Assembly: GCF_958979055.1 (NCBI RefSeq)
Contig: NC_084886.1
Coordinates: 25,522,654-25,586,653 of the forward strand
Source: Alnus glutinosa
Lineage: Eukaryota > Streptophyta > Magnoliopsida > Fagales > Betulaceae
Direction: 5' to 3'
Length of the DNA: 64,000 nt
Shown here: positions 1-12,133 of the stretch, piece after piece
Layout of the letters: every line of letters starts with the position of its first letter
Position numbering within the stretch: the first letter of the stretch is position 1
Program-made: the position numbers and the translations under genes
The notes under the pieces: generated by a model
Seen by the model: only the letters and a program-made list of their open reading frames with translations
What the model was told of the DNA's origin: nothing
Database searches by the model: none

Positions 1-1825
1 TCCGTTAGTAGAGCACCTCATAAGGCGGCATACCAATGGTCGTATTATAACTGTTTTCGTATGTGAACTCAATCAACAAGTACTGAATCCAATTGCCCTT
101 GAAATCCTAGACACAAGCTCGCAACAATCCTCTAAAATCTGAATAGTCCTCTCAGACTATCTTTCTGTCTGTGGATGAAAATGTTGTACTAAACTTCAAT
201 TGTGATCCCATCTCTTGCTGCATACTACACCAAAAATTCGAAGTAAACCGAGAGTCTTGGTTAGATACAATAACTTTTGACACTCCATGCAGTCGCACTA
301 TGTTCTGTGCATACAACTTTGCCAACTTGTCCATAGAGTCCTTCACCTTCATTCAAATGAAGTGAGTAGTCTTCGTCAAATGATCTACAATCACCCATAT
401 AGCGTCCTTGCCAAATGGTTCCCAAGACAATCGCAATCCCATAACAAAATCCATAGTTATCTCTTCCCACTTCCATTTTGGCACTAACAAAGGCTGAAGT
501 GCACCTGTTGGTTTTTGATATTCTACCTTAACCTGCTGACAAGTAGAGCACTGTTCCACAAACTGTGCAACATCCCTCTTTATATTGCTCCACCAATATG
601 AAGTCTTCAAATCCTTATACGTCTTAGTACTCTTTGGGTGACCAATATACAAAGATCGATGTGCTTCATTCAAAATCTCCTTCCTTAGTTCCTCTTCCCA
701 CTGAACACAGATTTGATCATGATGATACAACAAAACATCGTTCGTCAAATGAAAGTCGGCTCCCATACCTTGTTCCAACTATTCCCGAATCTTTTGACAC
801 TCTGGGTCCTTTTTCTGTGCATCCCTCATCCTCTGAATCAATTCCGATTGAAGTACCATAGCTGCCAAGAATGCTGGTCTTCCTTCTTCCACCACTTCTA
901 ACTGCAGCTTCTAAAATTCCATAACCAGCTGCAGCTGAGAAATTCCCTATGCTCCCAACTCCTCAGTCGACTTCCAAGTCAAGGCATCAGCTACCACATT
1001 GGCTTTTCCTGGATGATAAAAGATCTCACAATAATAATCCTTAACAAACTCCAACAATCTCCTCTGCCTTACGTTCAGCTCCTTCTGAGTGAAGAAATAA
1101 TTCAAGCTCTTGTTATCTGTGTAGATCTCGCACCTTTCACCATAAAGATAGTGTCTCCAAATCTTGAGTGCAATGACAACAATTAATAACTCTAAAGCAT
1201 GTACTGGATAATTTTGCTCATAACTCTTTAACTATTGGGAAGCATATGCTACCACCTTCCCATCCTGCATGAGAACACACCCCAAACCCTTCTTTGAGGT
1301 GTCACTGTAGATCACAAAACCTCCCGCTTCTGTAGGCGATGTGAGCACTGGTACAGTTACCAACCGCTTCTTCAATTCTTGGAAACTTTGCTTGCACTTT
1401 TCGATCCAAGCATATTGAACATCCTTCCTTGTGAGAGATTCCACGGGCTTGACAACTTCGAGAATCCCTTAATGAACCATTATAATATCCGGCAAGTTCC
1501 AAGAAACTCTGAATCTCCTGCACATCACGCGGTCTCTCCCAATCTACAATTGCCTTGACCTTTTCAGGCTCTACTGCAACTCCCTCTCCGGAGATCACAT
1601 GCCAAAGGAAAGCTACTCAGTTCAACCAAAACTCGCACTTCTCAAACTTGGCATAGAGCTTCTCTCATCAAAGTCTTTGCAAAGCCTTCTACAGATGCAC
1701 CTCGTGATCCTCCTCGCTCTTCAAATAGATCAAAATGTCATCAATGAAGACCACTGTGAAATGATCCAAGTAGATGTCAAAGATCATGTTCATCATATCT
1801 ATAAAATCTACAGGGGCTAGAAACC
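1..1825 (-). mobile_element. Ty3/gypsy pol remnant (RT, RNase H, integrase), Tekay-like
   Basis: Read on the minus strand, the 5' end is at the right. Between about 1825 and 1600 is the reverse transcriptase palm, with the catalytic box visible as VVFIDDILIY. From 1598 to 1232 come the RT thumb (VEPEKVKAIVDWERPRDVQE) and the RNase H start (YSDTSKKGLGCVLMQDGKVV). From 778 to 1 come the integrase HHCC zinc-binding segment (EAHRSLYIGHP, then CSTCQQVK) and the catalytic core (WEEITMDFVMGL; HGVSKVIVSNQDSRF). The polypeptide is broken by stops and frameshifts, so it is dead. Gag, protease and most of RT are missing at the right edge, and the element runs off the left edge of the window. Vocabulary is that of plant chromoviruses of the Tekay/Del type; the lineage call is inference. 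Confidence 0.9.
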
Positions 1826-1887
1826 TTAAGGACCGATCCTCTTGAGTTTGAATGTGATTTTATGGTTTTCTGAAGCCTTAGTGCGGC

Positions 1888-3991
1888 TGTAACATCTATA
1901 TATTTGTCCTTAACCTTCCCCAAACATTGTGACATGAATTTCAAGGTATTGAGAGGCTAATGGAGCACCATTGGGGAGAGAGAGTCTTCGTTTCATGAGT
2001 TTGAGATTGTTTTCGGGAGTTTCCAAGCCCCACAAGGTTAGTGTGATGATCAGTTGTTGTGTTCTATGTCGTTTGATTGCTTTTTCGCCATAGGTCAGTA
2101 TAGTGTTATGTGTTTCCTTAGATATTTGATCATCGATTTTATTAGTTAGTAGTTTTAGAGACTGTAGCAAGGTTGTTGAGGTTGTTTTTATTGTTTAGAC
2201 TGTAGAAGTTGCTTAGCTTAAGCCCTTAGAATTTCAAGAGATCGTAGGAATCATCCTAGGGTTTGGTAGAATGGTTTTATGGTTCAAGAGCGTTTTGGAT
2301 GAGTCGGGAAGCATTTTTGCCAGCCCAGGATTGATCCTCCTCAGCACAAGATCGATCACAAGTTGTTAGGATCGATCTTAACCAGGCCAGGATCGATCCT
2401 CCCTTGGTAGGATCGGTCCTTGCCCAAACAAGATCGATCCCAACCCTTCTAAGGTTGATCCTAAGCTGTCCCAGCACCTTGTTTTATCAGTTCTTAGGTC
2501 TTAGGTCAGTGCTTTTGGTCCGTGAGAGTTTCCTAGCACTAGGGTTTTTGCATTGAACCATCTTGGTGAGTTCAAGGTTGGTGTTGAGGACCTTTTCCAT
2601 GACTCAGGCGAGTGAATCTCACATGGATACTCTTATCTATTTGGCATTCATGTTAGCATACTATGTTATATGAAAGAAAACATGCATGACTTTTACTTAC
2701 ACGAACAATACTTTGTGAACATGTGAACTCTTCCATTTGTGCATACAAGATAATTGAGTTATAAGATATGATGAATTCATACAAGTATTTTATCATGCAT
2801 GCATGTGAAAGAAAGATCATATAAATTGCATCGTATGACATGACCTTATATCGTGGGCTACTATTATATGAGCAATGCCTTAGGGTCCAGATTGTTTGTG
2901 TTTTGCCATGGATCTAAGAGGCTAGCTAAATGATTAGGTGCAACCATGTACACATGGTGGTCATGACCATACACCATTATTAGCAGTGTGGGCCACCTGG
3001 GGTTGGACTTGGTTGGGTTGTTTTATGATGATAGTTAGTTTGTGCACATTGGGGCACTAGTATTGTACCAAAGATTCTTTCGAGAACAGGCAAACCCTGT
3101 CGGGAAGGGGTAAGAGCTTGAATAGACCATATGTAATTGAGCTATGACGATATGATCAAGATTTATCATGTACCTATATCTATATTGCATTGCATACTTC
3201 TTATTGATATCAACTGTCTTATATGATTATGTAATTTTAACTTGAGAAAACCTTTTGATAAAACCATGAGTTTACAAAATGGATGATTGCCTTACAAGTG
3301 ATTTTACCTCAGTAAGTCGTGGACTTACACTTGATTTTTCTTTTCACTCGTGAAACAAAATTCTGTTTTACAGCTAGCCAGCACCTAGATGGTGAGCCTT
3401 TTGAGATGATATGTACTTGTGGAAGATATAGTTAGGATCATCTTTGAGAAGATTGACTCAGAGTGGTTCAGGGCATGTGGGATAACAATGACACGCGTAG
3501 CGAGATGATCAAGATTATTTATTTGATTTAACTTGTTAAGACTCAACCTTGATTTTGATGTTGATTTGGGATTCTTATTATGTTTGGAGTTTCTTTACTA
3601 TTTGATGATTTGAGGATATTTTGGGAATTGTAACGCTTTGGTTTTTAAGTTATTTCCTTTGAGAGATTTATGTATTGTTTGGCATTGCATTTCTAAAAAA
3701 TTGCGATTTGAAAAACAAAGAAAAATTGTATTTTCAAATTAGGTAAGTGATGCTTTACCAAACGCTTAACTATTTTTTTAAAGCTTGAGTTTTTAAATCG
3801 TACATTTTGAAATCGCAAACACAAATAGACCTTTTGTATTTGCTTTAGAAATAAGTTACAATTATTTTTGCGCTTTATTTTATATAGAGTTAACTAGTTA
3901 TATAAATCCTTGTGACTTATTTACGTCTTAAATAAGTCTTGGGAGACGCACGGAGTTAACTACAAGTTAATTAATTCTTGAGGGCGTTAAA
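1888..3991 (+). repeat. Long gypsy-type LTR, probably solo or truncated
   Basis: Begins TGTAACATC at 1888 and appears to end near GGGCGTTAAA at about 3991, a degraded form of the TGTAACGCCC...GGGCGTTACA ends of long gypsy LTRs. It contains the usual LTR landmark around 3308-3330, CAGTAAGTCGTGGACTTACA, a cluster of GATCGATC words at 2330-2465 and a GGGAAGGGGTAAGAG stretch near 3101. No coding potential. It lies opposite in orientation to the pol at 1-1825, so it is not that element's own LTR. No target duplication was found, so both ends are approximate. Confidence 0.5.
3672..3833. mobile_element. Small MITE-like insertion in the LTR
   Basis: About 160 AT-rich bases bounded by near-complementary ends: TGTTTGGCATTGCATTTC at the left, and AAATCGCAAACACAAATAGA at the right, whose complement reads TCTATTTGTGTTTGCGATTT. 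The same style recurs at 46466-46768. This resembles hAT-type MITEs; the call rests on termini only. Confidence 0.35.
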
Positions 3992-4004
3992 ATTGTTTGG
4001 TTCA

Positions 4005-4700
4005 AGTTGTGTTGGAAAATTGTTGGGCCATTGTTGTTGGCCCAATTTTCTGCCTATCTCTGGCCACCATTGTTATTAGCAGCCACCATCTCTGGCAAGA
4101 TTTCGGTCGCCATTGTCTCCGGCCACTTTTCGGCTGCTAGAATCTTCATTAAATTTTTGTCTGGCCGCCATTGTCCTCGACTATCTTTTCTCACCACCGC
4201 TTTCGATCAACTATTAGCCACCATCTCCGTCAATAGTAACCCGCCATGTATAGCAGCAACTGTTGTTGGGTCCACTATTAGATCGAACTCATAGTTTAAT
4301 TTTGTTGAGAATCACACTTGATTCTTGCCCTAGACGAGCTCATTTCTAACATCTTGCTGCTCCCACACAGGATCCTTACCACTTTCACTGCATCATCATT
4401 TCATCGACAGATTTGAAGGCCGAGCTCACGTTCAAAATTTGGTCCTTGCCACATTGGATCTGATGCAACTAAAAAAGAAAAAAAAAAATCAATCATTTCT
4501 CTTTCTAAGCTCAAGCTTCCACACTAAGTTTGAGGAGGATGGTAGAATATGTTTACTAAATCCTCCACATTAGCAATTAAATTCCAAGTTAATTTCTACA
4601 TCTACAACATTATCTTGAAGAAGTTATCAAGTTTAAGCCTCACATACTATTCCAATATTAGAAGATAATTTTGTTGCTCCTCATGATCATCACATGGTTT
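4005..4700 (+). repeat. Dispersed repeat, copy A
   Basis: Non-coding repeat of unknown class, clearly homologous to 8340-8728 plus 11834-12110 (copy B). Shared landmarks in order: GGCCACCATTG words; CGCCATGTA followed by GTTAGATCGA; GAGCTCA-TTCTA; ATCATTACCACTTTCA-like text; AAATCAATCATTTCTCTTTC; CTACATCTGCAACATTATCTTG; and AGTTATCAAG followed by CCTCACATACTATTC. Copy A is uninterrupted and serves as the reference for the insertion in copy B. Short open frames here are not conserved between copies in any one frame. Confidence 0.65.
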
Positions 4701-5310
4701 CTTCAACAACCAAATGGATAGGCAGCTTGTAGTTTGTAAGTTTAATTTGAATTTCAATGTAACTTATTAGTAGCTGTAACTCTTTAGTGTAGTATTTTAA
4801 ACTCAATTGTACATTGCTGGTTATAAATAGAAAACATGGTCAACATACGAAATTAAGCTGCCATTTCCAAATTCTGAATTGCTCTTCGATTTCTTTTATG
4901 GTATATAACCCATCAGTTGCCACTAATCTTTGATCCCTAATGGCCTTGTGGACTCCAATTTTTGTTTTCTTTCTTTTCCCAACAGTGCCTCCCTCCTGGG
5001 ACTCCTCGCTAGCATTCAATAACTTTTTGCCTCAAATCCTTGTCTTTCGAGCATCTTATCAACTTTTTGACCACATATATCAAAAGCTCATTGGCCGATT
5101 TACACAACTCAAAGAAGGAAATGTCACCCGCCTTCACACGATTCACACGTGCCATGAGCTTCATTCGCCTCCACGCCTTCATGCTTCTCAATTGTAAATG
5201 ACAAGTCGTTTAGATGGTTCAACAGATTTGACCCCTAAACGATAGATCGTTTATCTCCTGAATAAAATAAAATAAAAAATTGTTAAAAAATAAATGGTGA
5301 CATTTTTTGG
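4701..5310. other. AT-rich spacer, no gene recognised
   Basis: No coding region, splice pattern or repeat structure that I could support. It separates dispersed repeat copy A from the long LTR that starts at 5311. Confidence 0.5.
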
Positions 5311-7040
5311 TGTGACAACCCGTACCTTGCCTCATAATAACAAGGGCCCAATCATCACAATAATGTTACCTTACATAACTTCTCACAATATGAATATATC
5401 ATATCAAAGTATTATAACTCGTAGTAGAAACATCTAGACATTGAACAATAAATGTTACATAACACGCAGAGCTAACTATAAACATCTATATTTTATAAAA
5501 CTTTACATCGTACATTTTCATAACTAAAAATATTGGCTATACAAAGGTGTTACATATGGCACAAGGCCCAACATAAATCATAAGTGTTTATATAAATAAC
5601 AACAATGAAGTACTCAAAAGATAGGTTAAACCATTAGTCTAACTCAAAACACATCCAGCATCCCATGGCCTCAATCATAGTAGCCAAAGTATGAGGCTAT
5701 CGGATCCTCATCTATGCCCTAATCTCCTACAACAACAATATCTATGTGATTGCAGGGTTACCACAATAACATAGGAGGATATGTGAGTCCACAATCTCAA
5801 TAAGTATAATAATCCTTGACTTTTAATAATTGAACTGACTTTTAGTTTATATGATGAGGTTAAAATAACAACTACATTTGGTTTTACAATACATTTAAAT
5901 CAATTCGTAGCTGATGAAGTAAACATTGTAGAGAATAATTAAACATAATTCCTTAGATGTGAGTATATGTGCATATTTCATCTTCCACTTAGAAACATAC
6001 ACAAACAAACCCATCTAAGTCATGGCATATATGTATAGCATATAACCTAGCTACACTCATATGCACGCATTCCACTACCTTAAGCGAAATACATGCATAT
6101 GAGCATATCTAAGCAAGCAAAATCAGCATATGCAACCAGCTATAACTATATACATACACTCCGAATCCCAATCCAGAAACATATGTGTACTTAAACATCT
6201 AGCATGAAATCCCTCATAAAATCGTTCCATAAACATCAACATAAAACTATGCAATACAAGCTTCCGTTGATCCCTATCATTTCATTTTTCGTGTCCTTTC
6301 TTGTTATGGTGCTGAGAAACTCTAACCCTCAGTCTCCGAATGGTGTTGTGGGATCCTAACCCACAGTCTTTGTTTCCATAGCTTAGTTTACTCCCCTTTT
6401 ACTTTTATTTCACACCCCCATTTTGTCTTTTGTGTATATGTTCATGATGCATGACATAAAACTAGTTATCTTTCATTTCATATATATGCAAAAATCAACA
6501 TCATTTCCTTAAACACAGTTCATAAGACATTTCAAAACACATGTCAAACTAGCAAAAGTACCCACAATCCATATATTATCATAAAACATTCGACTTAATC
6601 AAATAGATATACACCATTCTTTGAAAACCATTAAAACTCATTATTTGCTCAATAAGTAATATACTTACAAAATATTAAAATATTAAAACTTTAAAATGTA
6701 GTATCATCCTCATTAATGAATATACTTACATATCCTTGACATTGCTTGTGAAGGAACCATAACTCAAGCCTTGCCATGCATAACTGCAATTATCATATTG
6801 CAAGATAGAATTAAACTTAACTCATAGCTAAACATCATTTGTAGACAAACATATAGTGCTCAGTTTCTCCTAAGCACCACATACACACAAAAATCTAAAG
6901 GCATTAGGGTTAACCACAACCATATGTTCAATTAACCCATACTACTGACACACAAGTATGTCTCTTTCTTCTTCATTCCACTTCTCTATTCCAATCTTAT
7001 TCAACCAATGTATTATTTGCACATCTATATAACACACACA

Positions 7041-7128
<88 letters not shown>

Positions 7129-8166
7129 AAGTTAATAAACCCGCCATTTCCTCAACACACTCACGTCAACATGCATTAATAAAACACACATATTCGTACA
7201 AAGTCACACACCCACGTCATATATATATATATATATATATTACATATCAAAACATCAACACACATTCATTTACAAGCTTTATACTTACATATTGTTGCTC
7301 AAAAGTCAGCCAATAGCTTCTTTTCTAATGCTTGCTTGAAAGTGACCCAATTGGAAAGAGAGAGGTTGCTGTCCAGAAAAGGATGGGCACCAACAAAGAG
7401 AATGATGCTCTAATTTTGGGTATAAAACAGAGATAGTTTCTGCTCTAAAATTCCTACTGATTTTGTGATGGAATGAGGGTGATATGAGGCTTAAATCTAG
7501 CTTACTAGGTGTTAGAAAACAAGGTGAAACAAGGAAATTTTCGTGCTCGGAGTTGCTGCACTAGAACAGGGAAGAAGACAGCATGTACTTGAGAGGGAGT
7601 TTGGCTGCAATCTTGGTTTTTCTTCATGGAAATCAATCACCCATGCATTCTTATATAGCAATCTTGAAGGGTTGAAATCAAGCCAGCAATGAGACACTTC
7701 AATGGTCGAATTTAAGCCAAATAATCCTCCAAATTCGTAGCCCAAATCCCCTAGGTTACTATTCCACACCTTTGGGCATTGATTGCTTGATATCTATGAA
7801 AATCTAGTTGGTTTGAAGCCAATAGGGCTAACTAGACTAACTAGAAGGGGTATGATCATCTGGAACCGACTTCGACCCAAAATCGCTCGATCGATCATAT
7901 TTACCCGCAAATTTTAAGTCGCTCGATCGATCTAATATCTGATCGATCGACTTCACTTCCAAAGTCGCTCGATCGACTGTAGAGTCGCTCGATCGACTTT
8001 GGTTAGTAATTTCTTTACTAATCTGATTTCTCTACTTATATATATAAATACAATTCTATTTAAACTAGCAATAATAATTATTAGGCCTTATACTTATGCA
8101 TGCAAGTGCACATATTTTTTATTTATGCATTATCATCCTAAGCGTAGTACTTTCCCGGGTATTACA
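5311..8166 (-). repeat. Long gypsy-type LTR, minus orientation
   Basis: On the minus strand it opens TGTAATACCCGGGAAAG at 8166 and closes GGGTTGTCACA at 5311. A TATA-like GCTATATAAGAATG sits near 7655 (minus), and the LTR landmark ACTTATTGAGATTGTGGACT lies near 5775-5800. A cluster of CTCGATCGATC words occupies 7885-8000. The length of about 2.9 kb fits long LTRs of the Tekay/Del group. The flanking five bases (TTTGG and CCCAC) do not match, so it is not a simple solo LTR, or one edge is misplaced. No coding content. Confidence 0.55.
7041..7126. repeat. (CT)n/(TA)n microsatellite
   Basis: A CT run passes directly into about 34 TA units inside the long LTR. A second short TA run lies at 7220-7241. 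Open frames through it are artefacts of the repeat. Confidence 0.95.
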
Positions 8167-8339
8167 CCCACAAAACCCTCAAACAGCCACCTTTTTCACA
8201 CCTAACGCTTGTGATATAAAAAGAACAACAAGTCTAGTTTTGACACACCGAATAAGGCCAATTTCTAAAATCTAACATTATTAATTAACTCTCTGGCCAT
8301 TATAGTTGGTGGATCTTTTGGCCATTTGTTAGCCAAGTC

Positions 8340-8728
8340 ATTTTGCATATTGTTGGTCTTGTTTGTTGGACTAGGCTCTTTTTCGGCCCATTAATCAGCC
8401 CAAAGTGGCCCTCTTCTTTTTCCCACAGTTGGCCTTGTTTTGGCCCATTATTTGGCTCAATTATTGGCCCATTTTGGCCCAATATTTTGCCCATCTCCAG
8501 CCACCATTGTTTTTGGTGGCCACCATCTTCAAAGACTTTCTGGCTGCCACCATCTCCAGAAACTTTCTATTTAGCTATCACCGTCCCCGACTATCGTCAC
8601 TGGCCATCACGATTGGTCAACGATTGGCCACCATCTTGGTCAACAGTATGCCGCCATGTACGTTAGTGACCGTTGCCTACTTCACTGTTAGATCGAGCTC
8701 ACAGTTTGATTCCTGCCCCAGATGAGCT
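8340..8728 (+). repeat. Dispersed repeat, copy B, left part
   Basis: Homologous to 4005-4340. Rich in GGCCCATT and GGCCACCAT words, with the shared markers GCCGCCATGTA and CTGTTAGATCGAGCTCA. It stops at GATGAGCT, exactly where the element at 8729-11833 begins, and resumes at 11834. Confidence 0.65.
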
Positions 8729-9574
8729 TGTTAGGACTGGTGTCCAAAACTCTAATTGCAATAATGTTATTTTTATATAATTGTATAATATTAAATATTG
8801 GACATATATATATATATATATATATTATTGTTTTACATTTACATATATATTTGAATATTTTCTTACGATATATATGTAAGGTCCCTAAGTTACATTGTAT
8901 TTGACTAAGGTGTGAGTAATGAGATTATTACACAGAAGATCATAGTCCTAAGTCCTTGTCATTTGTAAAAGATTGTTCGTAGTCAGAAATGGAACTAAAA
9001 AATCCATGTAGACTATAACATGTCAACCTTAACAATCTATCTTGATTAGGAGAAGCAAGAAGGGCTTCGGGTTGATATGTTGGTGTAAGTGCAAGGTAGT
9101 GCCATGCACCAAATGGACTACGTGAGTCATTATTCTTTCAACACTATGATTAAGAATGATGTATGTGCATGACAACTTATAATAGTTACTATAAATCATG
9201 AGAAGATTGAGAACTCAGATGTAAAATGTACGTCACTTTGATGTACAAGAATGAGATCAAATCACTGGTCAACATTTCTGTGCATTGGGTGATCACATGT
9301 AACATTGCAGGAACACCTTCTTCAAGAAGGAATCCAAATCCTTTAGCATGGAACAAAGTGATAAGAAATATTTCTCTTAATGTAGATTTAATGGGAATGA
9401 TTATCCTAAAGCTCGAGTCTGAGTGTTTCGGTCATATTTACTGAAACATTGTTTTGTGCAAGGTGAGATGAAAATATCATAATGTACAAAATTGATATAT
9501 CACGTAATTAAATCAGGAGTACTAAGAAAAAGATGTAGGGAACTAAGTAACAGTGTATTGACTTTGGTTCGACT

Positions 9575-10239
9575 CGGGGACGGAGGGAGGGGGGGCCGGT
9601 AGGGTTCAAGGAAAAATTTATAAGGTTTTTTCACCTATTGGCCCATACCCCTTATAGAATTTTTTTTGGATGCCCTAGTTGTCTACCCTCAGCCACGAGA
9701 GGGAAAATATTTTCCAAGGGGCAAAAGGATCAGGATTCATGGCGCGTGATTTTTTTTTTTTCACTGTTTCAGGGGTTTTGGTAATTAGATTAGAGAAGGT
9801 TGAAGATGACAAAGGTTGAAGACGAGGATGCAGTCTTTTATTTCTTTTCAAAACACATAGTTTAACCTTTGCCTTTTGTTTACAAAACGAGCGTTTAAAT
9901 AATACAAAACGCGCCGTTTAACTAAAAGCCTAAAACGAGTAGTGCCGCGACGCTGTTTGTTGAGAAACCTGAGAGGCCATTTTGACATAAAACGCGGTTT
10001 GACTTAACGTGGCAATGTTTGTGGAGAGGCCATTTTGACGAAAAGTCAAAAACTATGAAAGCCTTAAAAGAGTTGCAACGCTTAAATAAAATATTACTCT
10101 GAAAGCCTAACAGCCAAAACCTAGCTATATATTTAAAACTCTGATATTAAATAAGGCAGTAACACAAGTCTTGTCAAATTGTCATTGAAAATCAGAAACC
10201 GTCCACAATTTGCGATTTTTCTTAAATCAGTTAGTTAGC

Positions 10240-10270
<31 letters not shown>

Positions 10271-10414
10271 TAAGAGGGGGAAACATGTACAGTAGAAAAA
10301 TTGTCCATAATAGAGCAGAAAGTTAATCATTTCTTTAACATAAAAAAAAAGGTATGTAATCAAACTTTAACATTGATTAAACTTTTATATTTAGATTTAT
10401 ATTCTAAATTAATG

Positions 10415-10512
<98 letters not shown>

Positions 10513-10778
10513 TTGTTTGTTGTTACATATTTTAATTGTATAAAATGTATAATTGTTATGAAAAGCATGCAACAATGATTCTATTGAGCGTTAGACTCCA
10601 ATATAAATAGTTTATTTATTTCTCAGGTATATTTTTTTAATATTTTTAAATAATTTTATTTTTAAATTTTGACTCCCCTCAACCAAAATTCTGGTTTCGC
10701 CATTGGTTAGAGTGGATTGTTCTAACAAAAGGAGTAAGAGAATGTTAGTTTCAAGAGTCATGTCATCTGGCTCCGTCC
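9575..10778. mobile_element. Nested TIR DNA element with 11-bp target duplication
   Basis: TTGGTTCGACT occurs at 9564-9574 and again at 10779-10789. Between them the left end reads CGGGGACGGAGGGAGG and the right end CTGGCTCCGTCC, whose complement GGACGGAGCCAG gives a short imperfect terminal inverted repeat around GGACGGAG. The duplication length suggests a Mutator-like non-autonomous element; the superfamily is inferred. No transposase is present. It carries a T-rich stretch at 10240-10271 and the long TA microsatellite. Confidence 0.5.
10415..10509. repeat. (TA)n microsatellite, about 47 units
   Basis: Perfect TA tract within the nested DNA element. Open frames crossing it encode only Tyr-Ile repeats and are not genes. 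Confidence 0.98.
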
Positions 10779-11833
10779 TTGGTTCGACTACAGAATGATT
10801 CCATGGAGGATTAATATGTAATAAACAAGTACATCACGGGGATTAATTCATTAATTTGAAAATACATATTAGAATGCAATCACATTTGTTTAGTGGAATC
10901 AATTGTGATTAAATAGGATCGTGTGATATTGTCACAAACCTATTTAAAGCTAATTATATTTTTCCCTTTAGGTCCCTCTTTGAGCAAGTGTAAATTGACC
11001 ATATGCTTTGTGCCTTGGTTATTTATTTATGTATTTTGAATATTTTATTTGATAAAACATGGGCTAAAGGAATTTGATTTCTATGTGTCTCATTACTTAG
11101 AGATGAATAGGCTTTGAAATTAATTTCCTATGGGCTTAAGCAATTAAAGAGCTATGGGGTTAGGAATTAATTTCTATGGGCTTAAGCAATTAAAGAGCTA
11201 TGGGCTCTTGAAATTAATTTCAAATGGCTTAAGTAGAGATAAATGAGCATTGGGCCTAAGGGATAAAACCCAAGCCCTTACTGAAAAATTGGTAGCAATG
11301 GGCTAAGGTTAAAAACCCTAGCCCTACATGCATGGGGAGATAATTATTTCCACATAGCTGTGTGGTGCATGGCCAATGAGAGTGTTTCACTCCCCTTGGC
11401 CGTATACCCTAAATAGTAGGAGGTGGAATTCAACTCCTCATATGATTCCTATCTTATCTATGCTACAGCCCTATCTTATCTCCTAACCCTATCGTGAGTG
11501 TAAATCTAAGTCTATAAATAGAGGGCCATAGTTAAGTATTATTTACTAATTTACTGCTTCAAATTGTGAGCCCATATTCACGGTCATATTTAGTCATCAG
11601 AGAGAAGATCTAGAAGTTGAGTCAAGAACACGAAGAACAGGCTTTTCACCATTCAACATGCGAGAAGCAAATCAACCAAAGTCAACTGAACCTAGTAGCT
11701 TAGGAGAGGCCGATTTCGATTGTAAATACCATGAACATGTTAGTTTAATTAATCTAGCCTTGTTTATCCTGAATAATTTTTTTTGGGATCGGTATTCCAT
11801 TGCGCATACTTTGATTAATGCATGATCCCAACA

Positions 11834-12110
11834 GAGCTCACTTCTAGTATCTCTTGCTACTGCCACATAGGATCATTACCACTTTCATCAGTGCATCATC
11901 ATTTTTGCCAAACTGGATCCATTTAAGCCAAAAAAGAAAAACAAAAAATCAATCATTTCTCTTTCCTATATTATCCACATCAACAATTGATTGTAAGTTA
12001 GCTTCTACATCTGCAACATTATCTTGTATAAGTTATCAAGCTCCAGCCTCACATACTATTCAAATATCAGAAGATATTTGTAGAAGTTATCACGTTTGCT
12101 ATTGGTGTTT
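11834..12110 (+). repeat. Dispersed repeat, copy B, right part
   Basis: Continues copy B after the LTR insertion. GAGCTCACTTCTAGTATC corresponds to GAGCTCATTTCTAACATC in copy A at 4337. The homology carries on through the ATCAATCATTTCTCTTTCC and GCAACATTATCTTG markers and fades near 12110. Confidence 0.65.
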
Positions 12111-12133
12111 TATAATAGACAAATGTTAAGACT

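Larger units (their letters stand above)
8729..11833 (+). mobile_element. Copia-type solo LTR with 5-bp target duplication GAGCT
   Basis: Starts TGTTAGGACTGG at 8729 and ends GATCCCAACA at 11833, a canonical TGTT...AACA LTR boundary. GAGCT is duplicated at 8724-8728 and 11834-11838, and the flanks rejoin into dispersed repeat copy B, which confirms both edges. After removing the nested insertion at 9575-10778 the LTR is about 1.9 kb. A promoter-like CTATAAATAGAGG lies near 11513 on the plus strand, giving the orientation. No gag or pol is present, consistent with a solo LTR left by intra-element recombination of a large non-autonomous copia-type element (inference). Confidence 0.75.

Noticed and set aside
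4007..4294. 95-codon frame in dispersed repeat copy A, with a partial counterpart at 8405-8725
   Set aside because: The frame is not preserved between the two repeat copies; hydrophobic content reflects GGCCACCAT repeats.
7008..7316. 102-codon frame through the TA microsatellite
   Set aside because: Made of Tyr-Ile repeats from (TA)n inside an LTR; no coding signature.
5311..8166. Treating this LTR as a solo LTR with target duplication
   Set aside because: Flanking bases TTTGG and CCCAC do not match, so the claim was dropped.
10301..10575. Overlapping frames on both strands through the long TA tract
   Set aside because: Palindromic repeat gives open frames on both strands; not genes.
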